Origin: Choristoneura fumiferana
Lineage: Eukaryota > Arthropoda > Insecta > Lepidoptera > Tortricidae
Reading direction: 5' to 3'
Assembly (NCBI RefSeq): GCF_025370935.1
Contig: NC_133472.1
Coordinates: 39,059,684-39,123,683, forward strand
DNA: 64,000 nt
A program made the translations under genes and the position numbers. The notes beneath the pieces are model-generated. The model worked only from the letters and a program-made list of their open reading frames with translations. It had not been told where the DNA came from and did not search any database. Positions 37,694 through 47,700 of this stretch are shown here, in pieces. The first letter of the stretch is position 1, and each line of letters begins with the position of its first letter.

Positions 37694-38712
37694 CTCCTGT
37701 GCTTCTCTTTGTTCCCAGGATCGTGGTTTGAAGTCCTCCGGGTAAAAATGTGCAATAACTTCTTCGACTGAGCTGTGCTTCATTTCCACCATCTTAAGGA
37801 AAGCGCGGAAGCCGACCTTCGCAGCTATAATATCTTCATCCTGTGTGGTTTCTTCGGTGAGTACCTCTGTGATTAGAGCACCGTGGCCTTGCCGTTCAAC
37901 TAACTGCACTAAAGCCGATTGAGATTGTGGCACACGCAAAGCTGGGAAATACTGAGAATCATAAAGACTTTCTATCTCTTCCGTGGTCACGCCACTCCTC
38001 AGCATGTAACCAATCTTAGCTAGTTCCCGCAAGGGCGATTCGCCAGGGCCGAACTCTCTCGCATTGATAACTTCAAGTAATTCGTTGATCTCAGCTACCA
38101 TTCTAGAGTCAGATTCAACTGTTTTAATGATACCTTTCTGAACCTCAAGTGGACTCTTCTCAAATGGTTGAGCCGTCTCTTCTTTTTGCTGTTGCGAAGA
38201 CACGATATGTTCAAGTGGTGTTACAGCTGGATGAACAGTTTCTGGTTTGGGCGATGGTTTTTCTTTCTTATCAACCTTTTTATAGGAAGCTACATCGACG
38301 GTTTCGACGTGTTCGGCTGATGTAAGTTTAACTGTAGCTTTTTCTTTATCCACTTTCTTAATTGGTTTTGGCTCCTCGATTTCGTGTATTTCTTCAGTTA
38401 CTGTAGCTTCTACTTCTTCTACTACGGGTTTGGCTTTTTCTTTTTCAACAACATCCTTCTCTCGCTTCACTGTCTTCTCGAGTTTTGTTTTTTCTCTAAC
38501 AGTTTTAGCTTTTTTAATGACTTCACCTGCCTTGAACACCTGTAATTTAGCCTTAGTTATGGCCATTCCGATATCACTAACAGCTTTGCACATATATGTG
38601 CCTTGGGTAGCTTGAGTAGCTTTGAATGAGCACCAAGTACGGTTTTCTTTGTTATCTATCGTAAATACATCATCAGTTCGGATGACTTTGTCATCTTTGT
38701 ACCACAGGATTT
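37694..38712 (-). CDS. sls: sls exon: second half of an Ig domain, charged stretch and a conserved non-Ig block
   Basis: A 1,019-nt exon, TTCATTACAG acceptor (phase 1) and CAGGAG|GTAATT donor (phase 0). Residues 1-60 complete the Ig fold (LWYKDDKVIRTDD; TQGTYMCKAVSDIG). Residues about 60-190 are Lys/Glu/Val-rich (REKTKLEKTVKREK; EPKPIKKVDKEKATVK). From about 190 to the end there is a well-ordered segment with no repeats, including EINELLEVINAREFGPGESP, LRELAKIGYMLRSGVTTEE and VGFRAFLKMVEMKHSSVEE; it looks globular or helical and is not an Ig or FnIII domain. No function is assigned to this block. Confidence 0.9.
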
Positions 38713-39183
38713 CTGTAATGAAGTAATTAATATCATTAATAAGTATATCTTCAACTTAATTATGGTAATCAAACCCATAAACCTCAAATGTTGTAGTCTG
38801 ACTCATTAACTACTTTGTTCTCCAATCACCTGTACGTGCTGTTATTTGGGTTAATCAACTTTTTAGTGTAGCTTGTTGCCATGGTAACATCTCTTGAGTT
38901 ACCTATTAAAAGTACGACTTTATGAGGTGCGAATCCACTAATAGTTAGACAGTTTTAAGGTAATTCGTTCATGGCGGCGTACGAATAGAATGAATTGTAA
39001 ACATTTTTATATCAAAGCGTATCATTGATGTCTCCTGAGTTACAGGACAGAATAACAGCACTAAAAAGTTGACCGACCCATTTACAAGCGAATTGTCGCC
39101 TGCGGCCACATAACTTTTAAAGTCGTTTATATTTTAAGTATGGTTTATAAAACCTTAAAATTCGGTTTTAATTGAATCCTCAC
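38713..39183. other. intron, 471 bp
   Basis: Splits an Ig domain. It contains the 14-bp palindrome GTTGCCATGGTAAC at 38875-38888, the same as at 1633-1646, in different flanks. Confidence 0.7.
38875..38888. promoter_or_regulatory. X-box-like palindrome, second copy
   Basis: The same 14-bp palindrome as at 1633-1646. The flanking sequences of the two do not match, which argues against a simple recent transposon copy. Confidence 0.3.
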
Positions 39184-39288
39184 CTGGTGTTGGATTTCCG
39201 CTATAAAGGGCTTCGAATTTCACAACTTCCTCTTCGTGAACTCGTTCACCTAATATTTCCTTAACAAATGTCGGGACCGCCTGAGTAG
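39184..39288 (-). CDS. sls: sls exon: first half of an Ig domain
   Basis: A 105-nt exon, ATTTCGCAG acceptor and CCAG|GTGAGG donor, phase 1-1. It encodes TQAVPTFVKEILGERVHEEE and VVKFEALYSGNPTP, the A to C strand region of an I-set Ig. The core tryptophan and the rest of the domain are in the next exon (EILWYKDDKV). Confidence 0.88.
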
Positions 39289-39395
39289 CTGCGAAATGAT
39301 ATAAATGTTAGAAACTTACTACATGTACTTCTAATATATGTTTCATTATAATGAAAATTTGCACTGAGGTCATGTTCGTTTAAATATAAATTTAC

Positions 39396-39470
39396 CTTTT
39401 AATGCAGCTTGCAACTCCTCCATATGTGTGACCCACTCCGGTTTGCGGTATTCCTTTGTACCGATGATAC
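39396..39470 (-). CDS. sls: sls exon: conserved linker
   Basis: A 75-nt exon, CCGTTGTAG acceptor and AAAG|GTAAAT donor, phase 1-1. It encodes IIGTKEYRKPEWVTHMEELQ and AALK, an amphipathic linker between two Ig domains. Kettin-type linkers have similar charged and aromatic character. Both neighbours join in frame. Confidence 0.85.
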
Positions 39471-39609
39471 CTACAACGGATTATTAACATTAATCCTTGA
39501 TAAACGTCAAAAGAATTTATTCCACTGTAAATTGTTGTCGAATCAAAAATAATCTTTTTTGTGGTCTCCAAAATTGTACCTACATAATACATTGGAGTAT
39601 TATTAAGCA

Positions 39610-39615
39610 TTTATT
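39610..39615 (-). promoter_or_regulatory. poly(A) signal AATAAA for the candidate terminal exon
   Basis: Minus-strand AATAAA about 0.3 kb downstream of the TGA at 39928 and before the next constitutive exon (39470). Its position between stop codon and next acceptor is what a composite short-isoform 3' end needs. Confidence 0.45.
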
Positions 39616-39927
39616 TAAACACTATTAAAAATCGTTGTAGATCAGTAGTTCTGTTTGAAGCTGTTCATGTAACTGCTTCAAGGAACAATTTGTGGATGTA
39701 TGATGTGGAAGAAAGTATTGTAGATGACTGTATCAAAATTCGTGGGGAAATGGATGTTTTATCGAGTGACGTAATTTGTATGAGGAGTCTCTTGGATAGA
39801 AATACAAGAGAACTCTGTGCGGCAAATTTAACACAATGACAAATGTAAATAAAGATAGATAGTTTTGTGAGATAAAGGACACATGGGAAAGGGGTTAACA
39901 CTGAACAATTAATCACGGTCATTTTGC

Positions 39928-39950
39928 TCATGACGGGTATCCTGCACCAC
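39928..39950 (-). CDS. sls: candidate alternative terminal exon (coding part) of a short isoform
   Basis: After a good acceptor, CAGTTCACAG|GT, the phase-1 frame from the upstream Ig exon reads SGAGYPS and stops at TGA (39928-39930). A minus-strand AATAAA lies about 315 nt further on. The acceptor sequence begins with the same two bases as the constitutive next exon, so the restored serine is the same in both products. Insect sls is known to make shorter isoforms ending between Ig and PEVK segments. No RNA evidence was available, so this is a prediction. Confidence 0.5.
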
Positions 39951-40025
39951 CTGTGAACTGAAAGATAAGAAAAATCTTAGTAAAGAAGATAAGCGTTAGG
40001 ATTTATAACATGAATGTTGACTAAC

Positions 40026-40246
40026 TCTCAACCGACAAGGCGGCGATAGTCGAGGTCACGCCGAGATGGTTATAAGCCTCAAATTTGATTTCACCAGTGT
40101 CATCTTGGTAAACTTCGGGAATAATCAGAATCGACGTTCCGTCGTCCATTTCTTCTATTTGGTATTCCTGGGACTGGATGATTTCTAGGCCGTGCTTGTA
40201 CCATCTTATTTGGGGCTTCGGTATACCTACAGCCTTTGCTTCCAAC
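40026..40246 (-). CDS. sls: sls exon: main part of an Ig domain
   Basis: A 221-nt exon, CTCGCAG acceptor (phase 2), ending GAG A|GTTAGT (phase 1). It encodes LEAKAVGIPKPQIRWYKHGL and DDTGEIKFEAYNHLGV, the core of an I-set Ig with the conserved W but with both usual cysteines replaced (LEAKA; KFEAYN). The donor GTTAGT is weak. Three outcomes are possible in frame: splicing to 39470 (long isoforms), splicing to 39950 (short terminal exon), or read-through to TAG at 40021-40023. This makes it a likely isoform switch point. Confidence 0.88.
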
Positions 40247-40364
40247 CTGCGAGCAAATAACTTAAGTATAATGCCTAACTGTTACTCTGTGCGGTGTGGC
40301 CATATTGCGGAATCTAATTGGAATTAACTACACTAACTGACACTGGTAATAACACTACTGGTGG

Positions 40365-40625
40365 AAAAAAATTTTAACCCCCGACGCAAAAAGAGGGGTG
40401 TTATAAGTTTGACCGCTATGTGTCTCTGTGTCTGTCTGTCGGTCTGTCTGTGGTGCCGTAGCTCTTAAACGGGTGGACCGATTTAAATGCGTTTTTTTTC
40501 TTTGAAATTGGGTTTTCTAGCGATGGTTCTTAGATATGTTTCATGAAAATCGGTTTAGCTGTTTTTGAGATATTGAACTTTGAAGTGACAAAGCCGGGGA
40601 TTTTCCAACTTTTTGTTGGTTAAGT
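40365..40625. repeat. possible dispersed repeat with TCTG microsatellite
   Basis: From TTTTAACCCCCGACGCAAAA to ACTTTTTGTTGG, with a (TCTG)n run near 40428-40450 and the GGGTGGACCGATTTAAATG segment. It resembles a repeat frequent in lepidopteran genomes. No target duplication was identified. Confidence 0.5.
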
Positions 40626-41011
40626 AGGTTATTGCAACTGCGATATCAAATGTCTAAATTAAGTTAATTGCGTACCGTTGACGGCTGAACTCATAACTCG
40701 TAAACTATAAATTATTTTGTGTTAAAAATGGTCTGACATCATAGATGTATTTGAGATATGAAACATATAGGTATCTTTTTATTTAATTTTTAAATAATCG
40801 CACATTAAATCAGTTTAATCATCACATTGCTCCGTTCTCGGTTAGGGTTACGAGTTAAACTGATAATTATAATGTATGAAATTTCTAAATTTAATAAATA
40901 AATAAATACGTATGTATAAGTATTTATTTTAATTTTAACGCTTAATAATTTATAGGTTTCTAGTCTAGTCTAGTTCTTTAGTTGAAGTACATAATACCTT
41001 AATTAAATAAG

Positions 41012-41343
41012 TATCATACAAATTCATCATCCCAGCCTATATACGTCCCACTGCTGGGCACAGGCCTCCTCTCAGAACAAGAGGGCTTGGGCCATAGTTC
41101 CCACGCGGGCCCAGTGCGGATTGGGAACTTCACACGCACCATTGAATTGCTTCGCAGGTTAGTGCAGGTTTCTTCACGATGTTTTCCTTCACCGCAAAGC
41201 TCGTGGTAAATTTCAAATGTAATTCCGCACATGAATTTCGAAAAACTCAGAGGTGCGAGCCGGGGTTTGAACCCACGACCTTCTGTTTGAGAGGCGATAG
41301 GTCAAACCACTAGGCCACCACGGCTTTTTTTATCATACAAATT
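41012..41343 (-). mobile_element. tRNA-derived SINE with 13-bp target-site duplication
   Basis: Read on the minus strand, the head GCCGTGGTGGCCTAGTGG has a Pol III A box, and GTGGGTTCAAACCCC about 45 nt later a B box, so the head derives from a tRNA. The body and the tail (ending ATGATG) follow. Perfect 13-bp direct repeats TATCATACAAATT flank it (41012-41024 and 41331-41343). It lies in the same orientation as the sls gene. The perfect duplication suggests a fairly young insertion. Confidence 0.88.
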
Positions 41344-41612
41344 ACAACGTGAAAATTCTATCCATGCATTAATAAGTGTAGTCTTTAATTGAATATGAAA
41401 TATTATAAAATATAGCACCAAAATTCATGTAACTATCATAATCAATAAATGTATTTATAATTGATGGGAAATTACAGCCGAGCTCCTTTTATACCGAACC
41501 GATTGTGTTCATTTCAACTCAAAAATTACTAAATGGCTTTGGCTTGTTGTAATACTGCACAGGCGAGGCGAACCACAGTCTACAAAAACTGACTGACTCA
41601 TCATAAGGTTAC

Positions 41613-41698
41613 CTGGTGAGTTCTCCCTCCGTCGTGGAGATGACTGTTGGTAACGCCTTAACAATGCGCGGAGCAAATTCCTCAAGATCACTCGTTTT
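41613..41698 (-). CDS. sls: sls exon: start of an Ig domain
   Basis: An 86-nt exon, TATTTTCAG acceptor in phase 0 and AG|GTAACC donor in phase 2, encoding DLEEFAPRIVKALPTVIS and the A/B-strand region ending GELTR. The Ig domain is completed by the next exon, where the split arginine codon is restored. The 1.37 kb intron between the two halves holds two repeat insertions. Confidence 0.85.
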
Positions 41699-42473
41699 CT
41701 GAAAATATAAGTTATATTTTAAAGAATTGTTTTTTTGTAAAACACTTTTCAAGCTCTTGAGTTGATATTACAGGGTGTTTTTAGATTTCGGTTAACTTTG
41801 ATAAATTGCCCAGTAAACTGATTAAAACTACCTGGAAATCATTTTTTTGGCTAACTTAAAAAAATACAGTAGTTAATGTTTATTTTTAAATTGTATATTG
41901 ACAAACTTGACGCACTTGATATTGCCTTATTTTATTTAGAATAGAATAGAATAAATGCATTAAACAATTTTACTTTTTAACCTATAACCTTTTCTTTTTA
42001 ACCTTTTCTTTGCCATGTACGGGTATGTATGAACTAAGTTTATATAAACCGAAAAAAAGGTGATACTAGAATTTCTTAATTCCATTCTTTATCATTTACA
42101 CTGTTTACCGCGCGTAAAAGGTAAATTATTTTCATCCCTTATAATCTTTAAAGTAGTACCTAAGGGTAAGGTCATTAGTGTTTTCGAGAAATTAACTTCA
42201 TTTGACCTGTAAGTAGAATAGAAAATCCCTTAAAATTGACGGAAATCGAAAATAACACGGTGTTTACTGGATAAGATTATCATCCAAATATAATATCTAC
42301 TGTCTATATAAGTGGACTTTTGGTTTTTCATTTGGCCTTTTTATCAAATTTCTATGCATGCTAGTTTTTTTGTTTTGATTCAATTTGGGTCTATCCTGAT
42401 TGTATTTTTCTCTGTAACGTGGCTCGACTCAGCCGCAGTTAAAATTTTCTTTTGTTTCTGTATAATGCCTCAC
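41699..42473. other. intron, 775 bp
   Basis: AT-rich; it contains an ACAGGGTGTTTTTAGA segment near 41771 of the kind seen at ends of insect repeats. Nothing firm. Confidence 0.65.
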
Positions 42474-42523
42474 CTCATCGCTCAAGATATCCTCTTCCGA
42501 TGCACTTGGCACATACTCATAAG
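42474..42523 (-). CDS. sls: sls exon: short linker
   Basis: A 50-nt exon, CGTTTCAG acceptor (phase 1) and GAG|GTGAGG donor (phase 0), encoding YEYVPSASEEDILSDE. It is an acidic linker between the third Ig of the previous exon and the Ig domain of the next two exons. The phases differ at its two ends, so skipping it alone would break the frame. Confidence 0.8.
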
Positions 42524-43350
42524 CTGAAACGTAGTGAAAATAATTAATAAACGGCAAAACAAACATAAGCGATCCCTTAAAAATATATCTAGAGGCCGAT
42601 AACTCCTTATTATTGATGTACTTACGCAATTGACGTAATAATTAATCAATAAAAGGAACTATTCATTATTTAATTTTGCTGTCTAATATATGCATAGCTT
42701 GAGGATGTACAAATAAATAATAGTTTTTTTAATTTTTTGAATGAGCCCATACGTTAGACATAAATTAATATTGGCTCCGTTAACTTCTAGTGTATTCTCA
42801 AAGCTATAGCATACATTTCTGACAACATTTACAATACAAAAGTATATGTTTTTGCGGTTAACATTCAAGAAGCTGTCAAGTTTCAAGCACCGTCCACTGA
42901 CACAGCAACATGGACTTAGCTTGAAAACGGGATGCCTTAACTTAAAACATGAACTATGCTATTAATATTGTTGTACTTCACAATAAGTAGATGAACATTC
43001 TCTGAATGGTGCTCTAAAAATCCAAATCGTGACATTTCATATGAAAGAAGCACTTAACACAAATTCTACTGATGTAGTTTGCTCAGTTCAAAACCATTTG
43101 TTACTGTAAACCAAATCACAGCAGCTTTACGTGGTACACGTAAAACGTCAATTACAACTGTAATAAAGTTTAAATTCCTGCGAAATACGTTCTACACAGA
43201 TGCATGGCATGTGTATTGTTTGTGATATGTCGGTCTGTGATACAAAAACAGGTGCTATTATTGCTAATATAATTAGCATTCTACTGGTCTTTTTCATGCA
43301 TTTATGCTTAAAATATAACATGCAGTCATAAGCTGGAACCACTTCACTAC
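42524..43350. other. intron, 827 bp
   Basis: The open frame of the Ig exon continues about 200 nt into this intron and then stops near 43148. The rest is AT-rich with no exon seen. Confidence 0.65.
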
Positions 43351-44259
43351 CTTCCACGGTTACAATACATTCGGTGACGCAACTTCCGTAAACATTGGTC
43401 GCCACACACTCGTATGTGCCCGACATTTCTGGGAATGCTTCTTTAATGTTCAATTCACATAAACCGGACTCTTGACGAGCTACTGCTACGTCTCTCGCCT
43501 GTTCAAGTATTTTTTTATCTTGGTACCAGTCTATTTTCGGCCAAGGAACTCCTTTAACCTTACACGACAACGCTATTGGTTCACCATCCATAATTAAAGC
43601 TGATTGCAAAGGTTCTATAATTTCCGGTGCGCATCCTACTGTTTCTACAGTTTCATCCAGAGACACTAATGAGGCTGAGCAAGATACTGACCCAGCAAAA
43701 TTTTCAGCGCGACAAGTAATAACGTCTACTAAATCTGGAGTCATGTTTTCAATACACAAGCAAGACACGTTGTCCTTAGTCGTAACGTAAATGCTTTTTA
43801 ACTTATTTTCTTTTGCATACGAAACGACGTCCTTAGTGCCGATAAACCATTGAAATGATGCGTTTGGACTGGATTTTACTTCTGTTTCAAATAATTCAAT
43901 CGCACCTATTGTGACTTGCTTCGAGTGTATAGGACGAATGAATACTGGTGGTATTATTTCTTGTTCATCAGAAGGCTTGACAATTTTAACAGTGCTCGCC
44001 GATTTGGTGACCATGTTATTACTCTGAATAACAACTTCAAACTTTCCTACTTTCTTTTTATCTGCAGATTTGATTTTTATACGGGAATGGCCAGATTCAG
44101 TTTGTAGAATACAATCGTCGCTTGGCTCAAGGGGTTTATTGTTGCAATACCATGACACTTTCTGGTCGTCAGATGCTTCGTAAGACACAAACAACTCAAC
44201 ATCGCTATTTTCTGGAATATTCATCGCTTTTATGGGTTCAATAATTATCGGGCCAACTT
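43351..44259 (-). CDS. sls: sls exon: three Ig domains
   Basis: Acceptor TATTTTACAG|AA, donor GAAG|GTAGTG, 909 nt, phase 1-1. It encodes three I-set Ig domains. The first starts VGPIIIEPIKAMNIP with core W in VSWYCNNK and no F-strand cysteine (GKFEVVIQ). The second starts IPPVFIRPIHSKQ, with W in FQWFIGTKD and C in VITCRAENFAG. The third starts APEIIEPLQSALIMDGEPI, with B-strand C in LSCKVKGVPWP and F-strand C in SGTYECVATNVYG. The domains lie between the first PEVK region and the rest of the spring, so they probably form a stiff Ig spacer in the I-band. The open frame continues into the intron past the donor, but phase with the next exon supports the GTAGTG donor. Confidence 0.9.
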
Positions 44260-44735
44260 CTGTAAAATAGGTGTCTGTTAATTTTGTGTCACTAGTATCT
44301 TAGTCGCTGTTGACTATAGCTTGTATTGTTATACAATAAAATAGCACAATGATCAGAAGCTACTTACATGCAACCAGTTTAGTTTAAATTCATTGTCAAG
44401 ATACACAACGTATCATTTTGAACTAAGCCCTAACGACTAATATAAAGTGTTTGTAAGATTGTGTGTGAACTTTGGATATAATTTTATTAAACGTCTCATT
44501 AAAATGTCCTCCAATTATCGATTATCAGAAAAAAAAAGTGAAAATTGCTGAACTACATAATCAAATGCCAGCCATGCATCTGTTCAGAAATATGTCAACA
44601 ATAATATTATACTATACTTTACTCAACCTGGACTTAGTGGGTCACATCGACGCCTTTCGTTTATTTTAATACGAGTAGTTGACGTCATATTTATGTACAA
44701 GAATAAGGATATTATACATGTTAGTTTGAGCTTAC
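44260..44735. other. intron, 476 bp
   Basis: AT-rich intron between the first PEVK exon and the three-Ig exon. Nothing else was seen. Confidence 0.7.
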
Positions 44736-47700
44736 CCTTCTTATCAGTCTTCTTGGTTTTAATCTTCTTTTGTTTTTTCACAATTGTTGTAACTTCTTCT
44801 TCAATTTCTGGCTCAGGTTCTTTTTGGTTTTCTATGATTTCTGTTTCTACTTTAACTTCCTCGATACGCACTTTTTTGACCTTTTTGTCCTTTTCGATTG
44901 CTTCGGGTTTCTCTGGCTTTTCTTCAGGCTGAGGTTTTTTAACAGGTTTCTCTTCCCGTCGTTTGGTAATAACTGTAGTAATTTCCTCTTCTTGTTCAAT
45001 TTCGGGTTCTGGTTTCTCCTGTTCTTCTGTAAATTTGGTTACGATTTTAACTTCTTCAATGGAACGTGCCTTTTTGACCTTTTTCTCTTTTTTATTCGGT
45101 TCGGTAACTTCTTCCGGTATCTCCTGTGGAAGAGGTTCTTCAATGACCTCTTCTATTTCTTCAATCTCAGGCTCAGGTTTGTCTTGTTTCTCTAATATCA
45201 CGGTCTCAAAACTAACTTCTTCTATTGCTTTTGTTTTTTTGGTGATTTTTTTCTCTTTTTTAGGTTTAGGTTGAGTTTCCTCTAATTTTGGTTCTTCTTT
45301 TACTTCTGGCTCAGGCTTTTCTTGCTTCTCTAATTTTACTTCTTCAATTGTCAATTTTTCAACTTTCTTTGCTTTTTTCACAATTTTCTTTTCTGACCGG
45401 TCAGTTGTAATGACTACTTCATCTTGGATTTCTACTGGCTCCTTTTCAGATTGTATAAGTTGCACTTCCTCTGGCTTTTCTTCTTCAACAAGTTTTTGTT
45501 TTGGTACAGGCTTTAGCACAACTTCTTCCTTTGGCTGCTCTTCCTTAGGACGTCTCTTGCCTGTTGGCCATTTAACTTCTGCCGGTTCAGACTCTTCTAT
45601 CGGTTTTTCCTTCCTAATAGGCTTAAGTTGTACTTCTTCTGGTTTCTCTTCTTCAACTGTCTTTTGTTTTGGTACAGGCTTAAGAATGACCTCTTCCTTT
45701 GGTTGCTCTTCCTTGGGACGCCTCTTGCCTGTTGGCCATTTAACTTCTTCCGGTTCAGACTCTTCAATCGGTTTTTCCTTCCTAATAGGCTTAAGTTGTA
45801 CCTCTTCTGGTTTCTCTTCTTCAACTGGTTTTTGTTTTGGTACAGGTTTGAGCACAACCTCTTCCTTTGGTTGCTCTTCCTTGGGACGCCTCTTGCCTGT
45901 TGGCCATTGTACCTCTTCCCGTTCAGACTCTTCTATCGGTTTTTCCTTCCTCATAGGCTTAAGTTGTTCTTCTTCTGGTTTCTCTTCTTCAAATGGCTTT
46001 TGTTTTGGTACAGGCTTAAGTACAACCTCTTCCTTTGGTTGCTCTTCCTTGGGACGCCTCTTGCCTGTTGGCCATTTAACTTCTTCGGGTTGTGATTCTT
46101 CTATCAGTTTTTCTTTCCTAAGAGGCTTAAGTTGTACCTCTTCTGGTTTCTCTTCTTCAACTGGCTTTTGTTTTGGTACAGGTTTGAGCACAACCTCTTC
46201 CTTTGGTTGCTCTTCCTTGGGACGTCTCTTGCCTGTTGGCCATTTAACTTCTTCCGGTTGAGACTCTTCAATCGGTTTTTCCTTCCTAATAGGCTTAAGT
46301 TGTACCTCTTCTGGTTTCTCTTCTTCAACTGGTTTTTGTTTTGGTACAGGTTTGAGCACAACCTCTTCTTTTGGCTGCTCTTCCTTGGGCCGCCTCTTAC
46401 CGGTTACTATTTTCACCTGTTCTTCAAGTTGAACTTCTTCTGGTTTAGATTCTTCAATTGGTTTATCTTTTCTGATTGGCTTCAGTTGAACTTCTTCCGG
46501 TTTCTTTTCTTCTTCAATCGGTTTTTGCATCGGAACAGGCTTAAGCACAACTTCTTCGATTGGTTGTTCTTCCTTAGGACGCCTTTTACCAGTGCGCCAT
46601 GTTACTTCCTCTGGTTTAGTTTCTTCGATTGGTTTTTCCTTCCTTATAGGTTTAAGTTGTACTTCTTCTAGTTTCTCTTCTTCAACTGGTTTTTGTTTTG
46701 GTACAGGCTTAAGCATGACCTCTTCCTTGGGTTGCTCTTCCTTGGGACGCCTCTTGCCTTTTGGCCATTTAACTTCTTCCGGTTCAGACTCTTCTATCGG
46801 TTTTTCCTTCCTAATAGGCTTAAGTTGTACCTCTTCTGGTTTCTCTTCTTCTACTGGTTTTTGTTTTGGTACAGGTTTGAGCACAACTTCTTCCTTTGGT
46901 TGCTCTTCCTTGGGATGCCTCTTGCCTGTTGGCCATTTAACTTCTTCCGGTTCAGACTTTTCTATCGGTTTTTCCTTCCTAATAGGCTTAAGTTGTGCTT
47001 CTTCTGGTTTCTCTTCTTCAACTGTCTTTTGTTTTGGTACAGGCTTAAGCACGACCTCTTCCTTTGGTTGCTCTTCCTTGGGACGCCTCTTGCCTGTTTG
47101 CCATTTAACTTCTTCCGGTTCAGACTCTTCAATCGGTTTTTCCTTCCTAATAGGCTTAAGTTGTACCTCTTCTGGTTTCTCTTCTTCAACTGGTTTTTGT
47201 TTTGGTACAGGTTTGAGCACAACCTCTTCCTTTGGTTGCTCTTCCTTGGGACGCCTCTTGCCTGTTGGCCATTTTACCTCTTCCCGTTCAGACTCTTCTA
47301 TCGGTTTTTCCTTCCTCATAGGCTTAAGTTGTGCTTCTTCTGGTTTCTCTTCTTCAAATGGCTTTTGTTTTAGTACAGGCTTAAGTACAACCTCTTCCTT
47401 TGGTTGCTCTTCCTTGGGACGCCTCTTGCCTGTTGGCCATTTAACTTCTTCTGGTTCAGATTCTTCAGATGGTTTTTCCTTCTTTATAGGCTTAAGTTGA
47501 ACAACTTCTGGCTTCTCTTCTTCGACTGGTTTCTGTTTAGGAGTAGGCTTAATCAGAATTTCTTCAACTGGTTGTTCTTCCTTCTGACGTCTCTTACCAG
47601 TACGCCATGTGACTTCTTCTGGTTTCGATTCTTCAATTGGTTTTTCCTTTCTAATAGGCTTAAGTTGAACCTCTTCTGGTTTCTCTTCTTCGAGCTGCTT

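Larger units (their letters stand above)
39471..40025. other. intron, 555 bp, containing the candidate terminal exon
   Basis: Holds the alternative acceptor at 39951, the short coding part to 39928 and an AATAAA at 39610-39615. The rest is AT-rich. Confidence 0.7.
40247..41612. other. intron, 1.4 kb, with two repeat insertions
   Basis: Between the two halves of an Ig domain. It contains a dispersed-repeat-like segment at about 40365-40625 and a SINE at 41012-41343; the rest is AT-rich. Confidence 0.75.

Noticed and set aside
41251..41324. tRNA gene call
   Set aside because: The A and B boxes belong to the tRNA-like head of a SINE flanked by target duplications; it is not a functional tRNA gene.
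43148..43350. Hydrophobic tail after the three-Ig exon, which could look like a membrane segment
   Set aside because: It lies after a phase-correct donor (GAAG|GTAGTG) and is most likely intron read-through.
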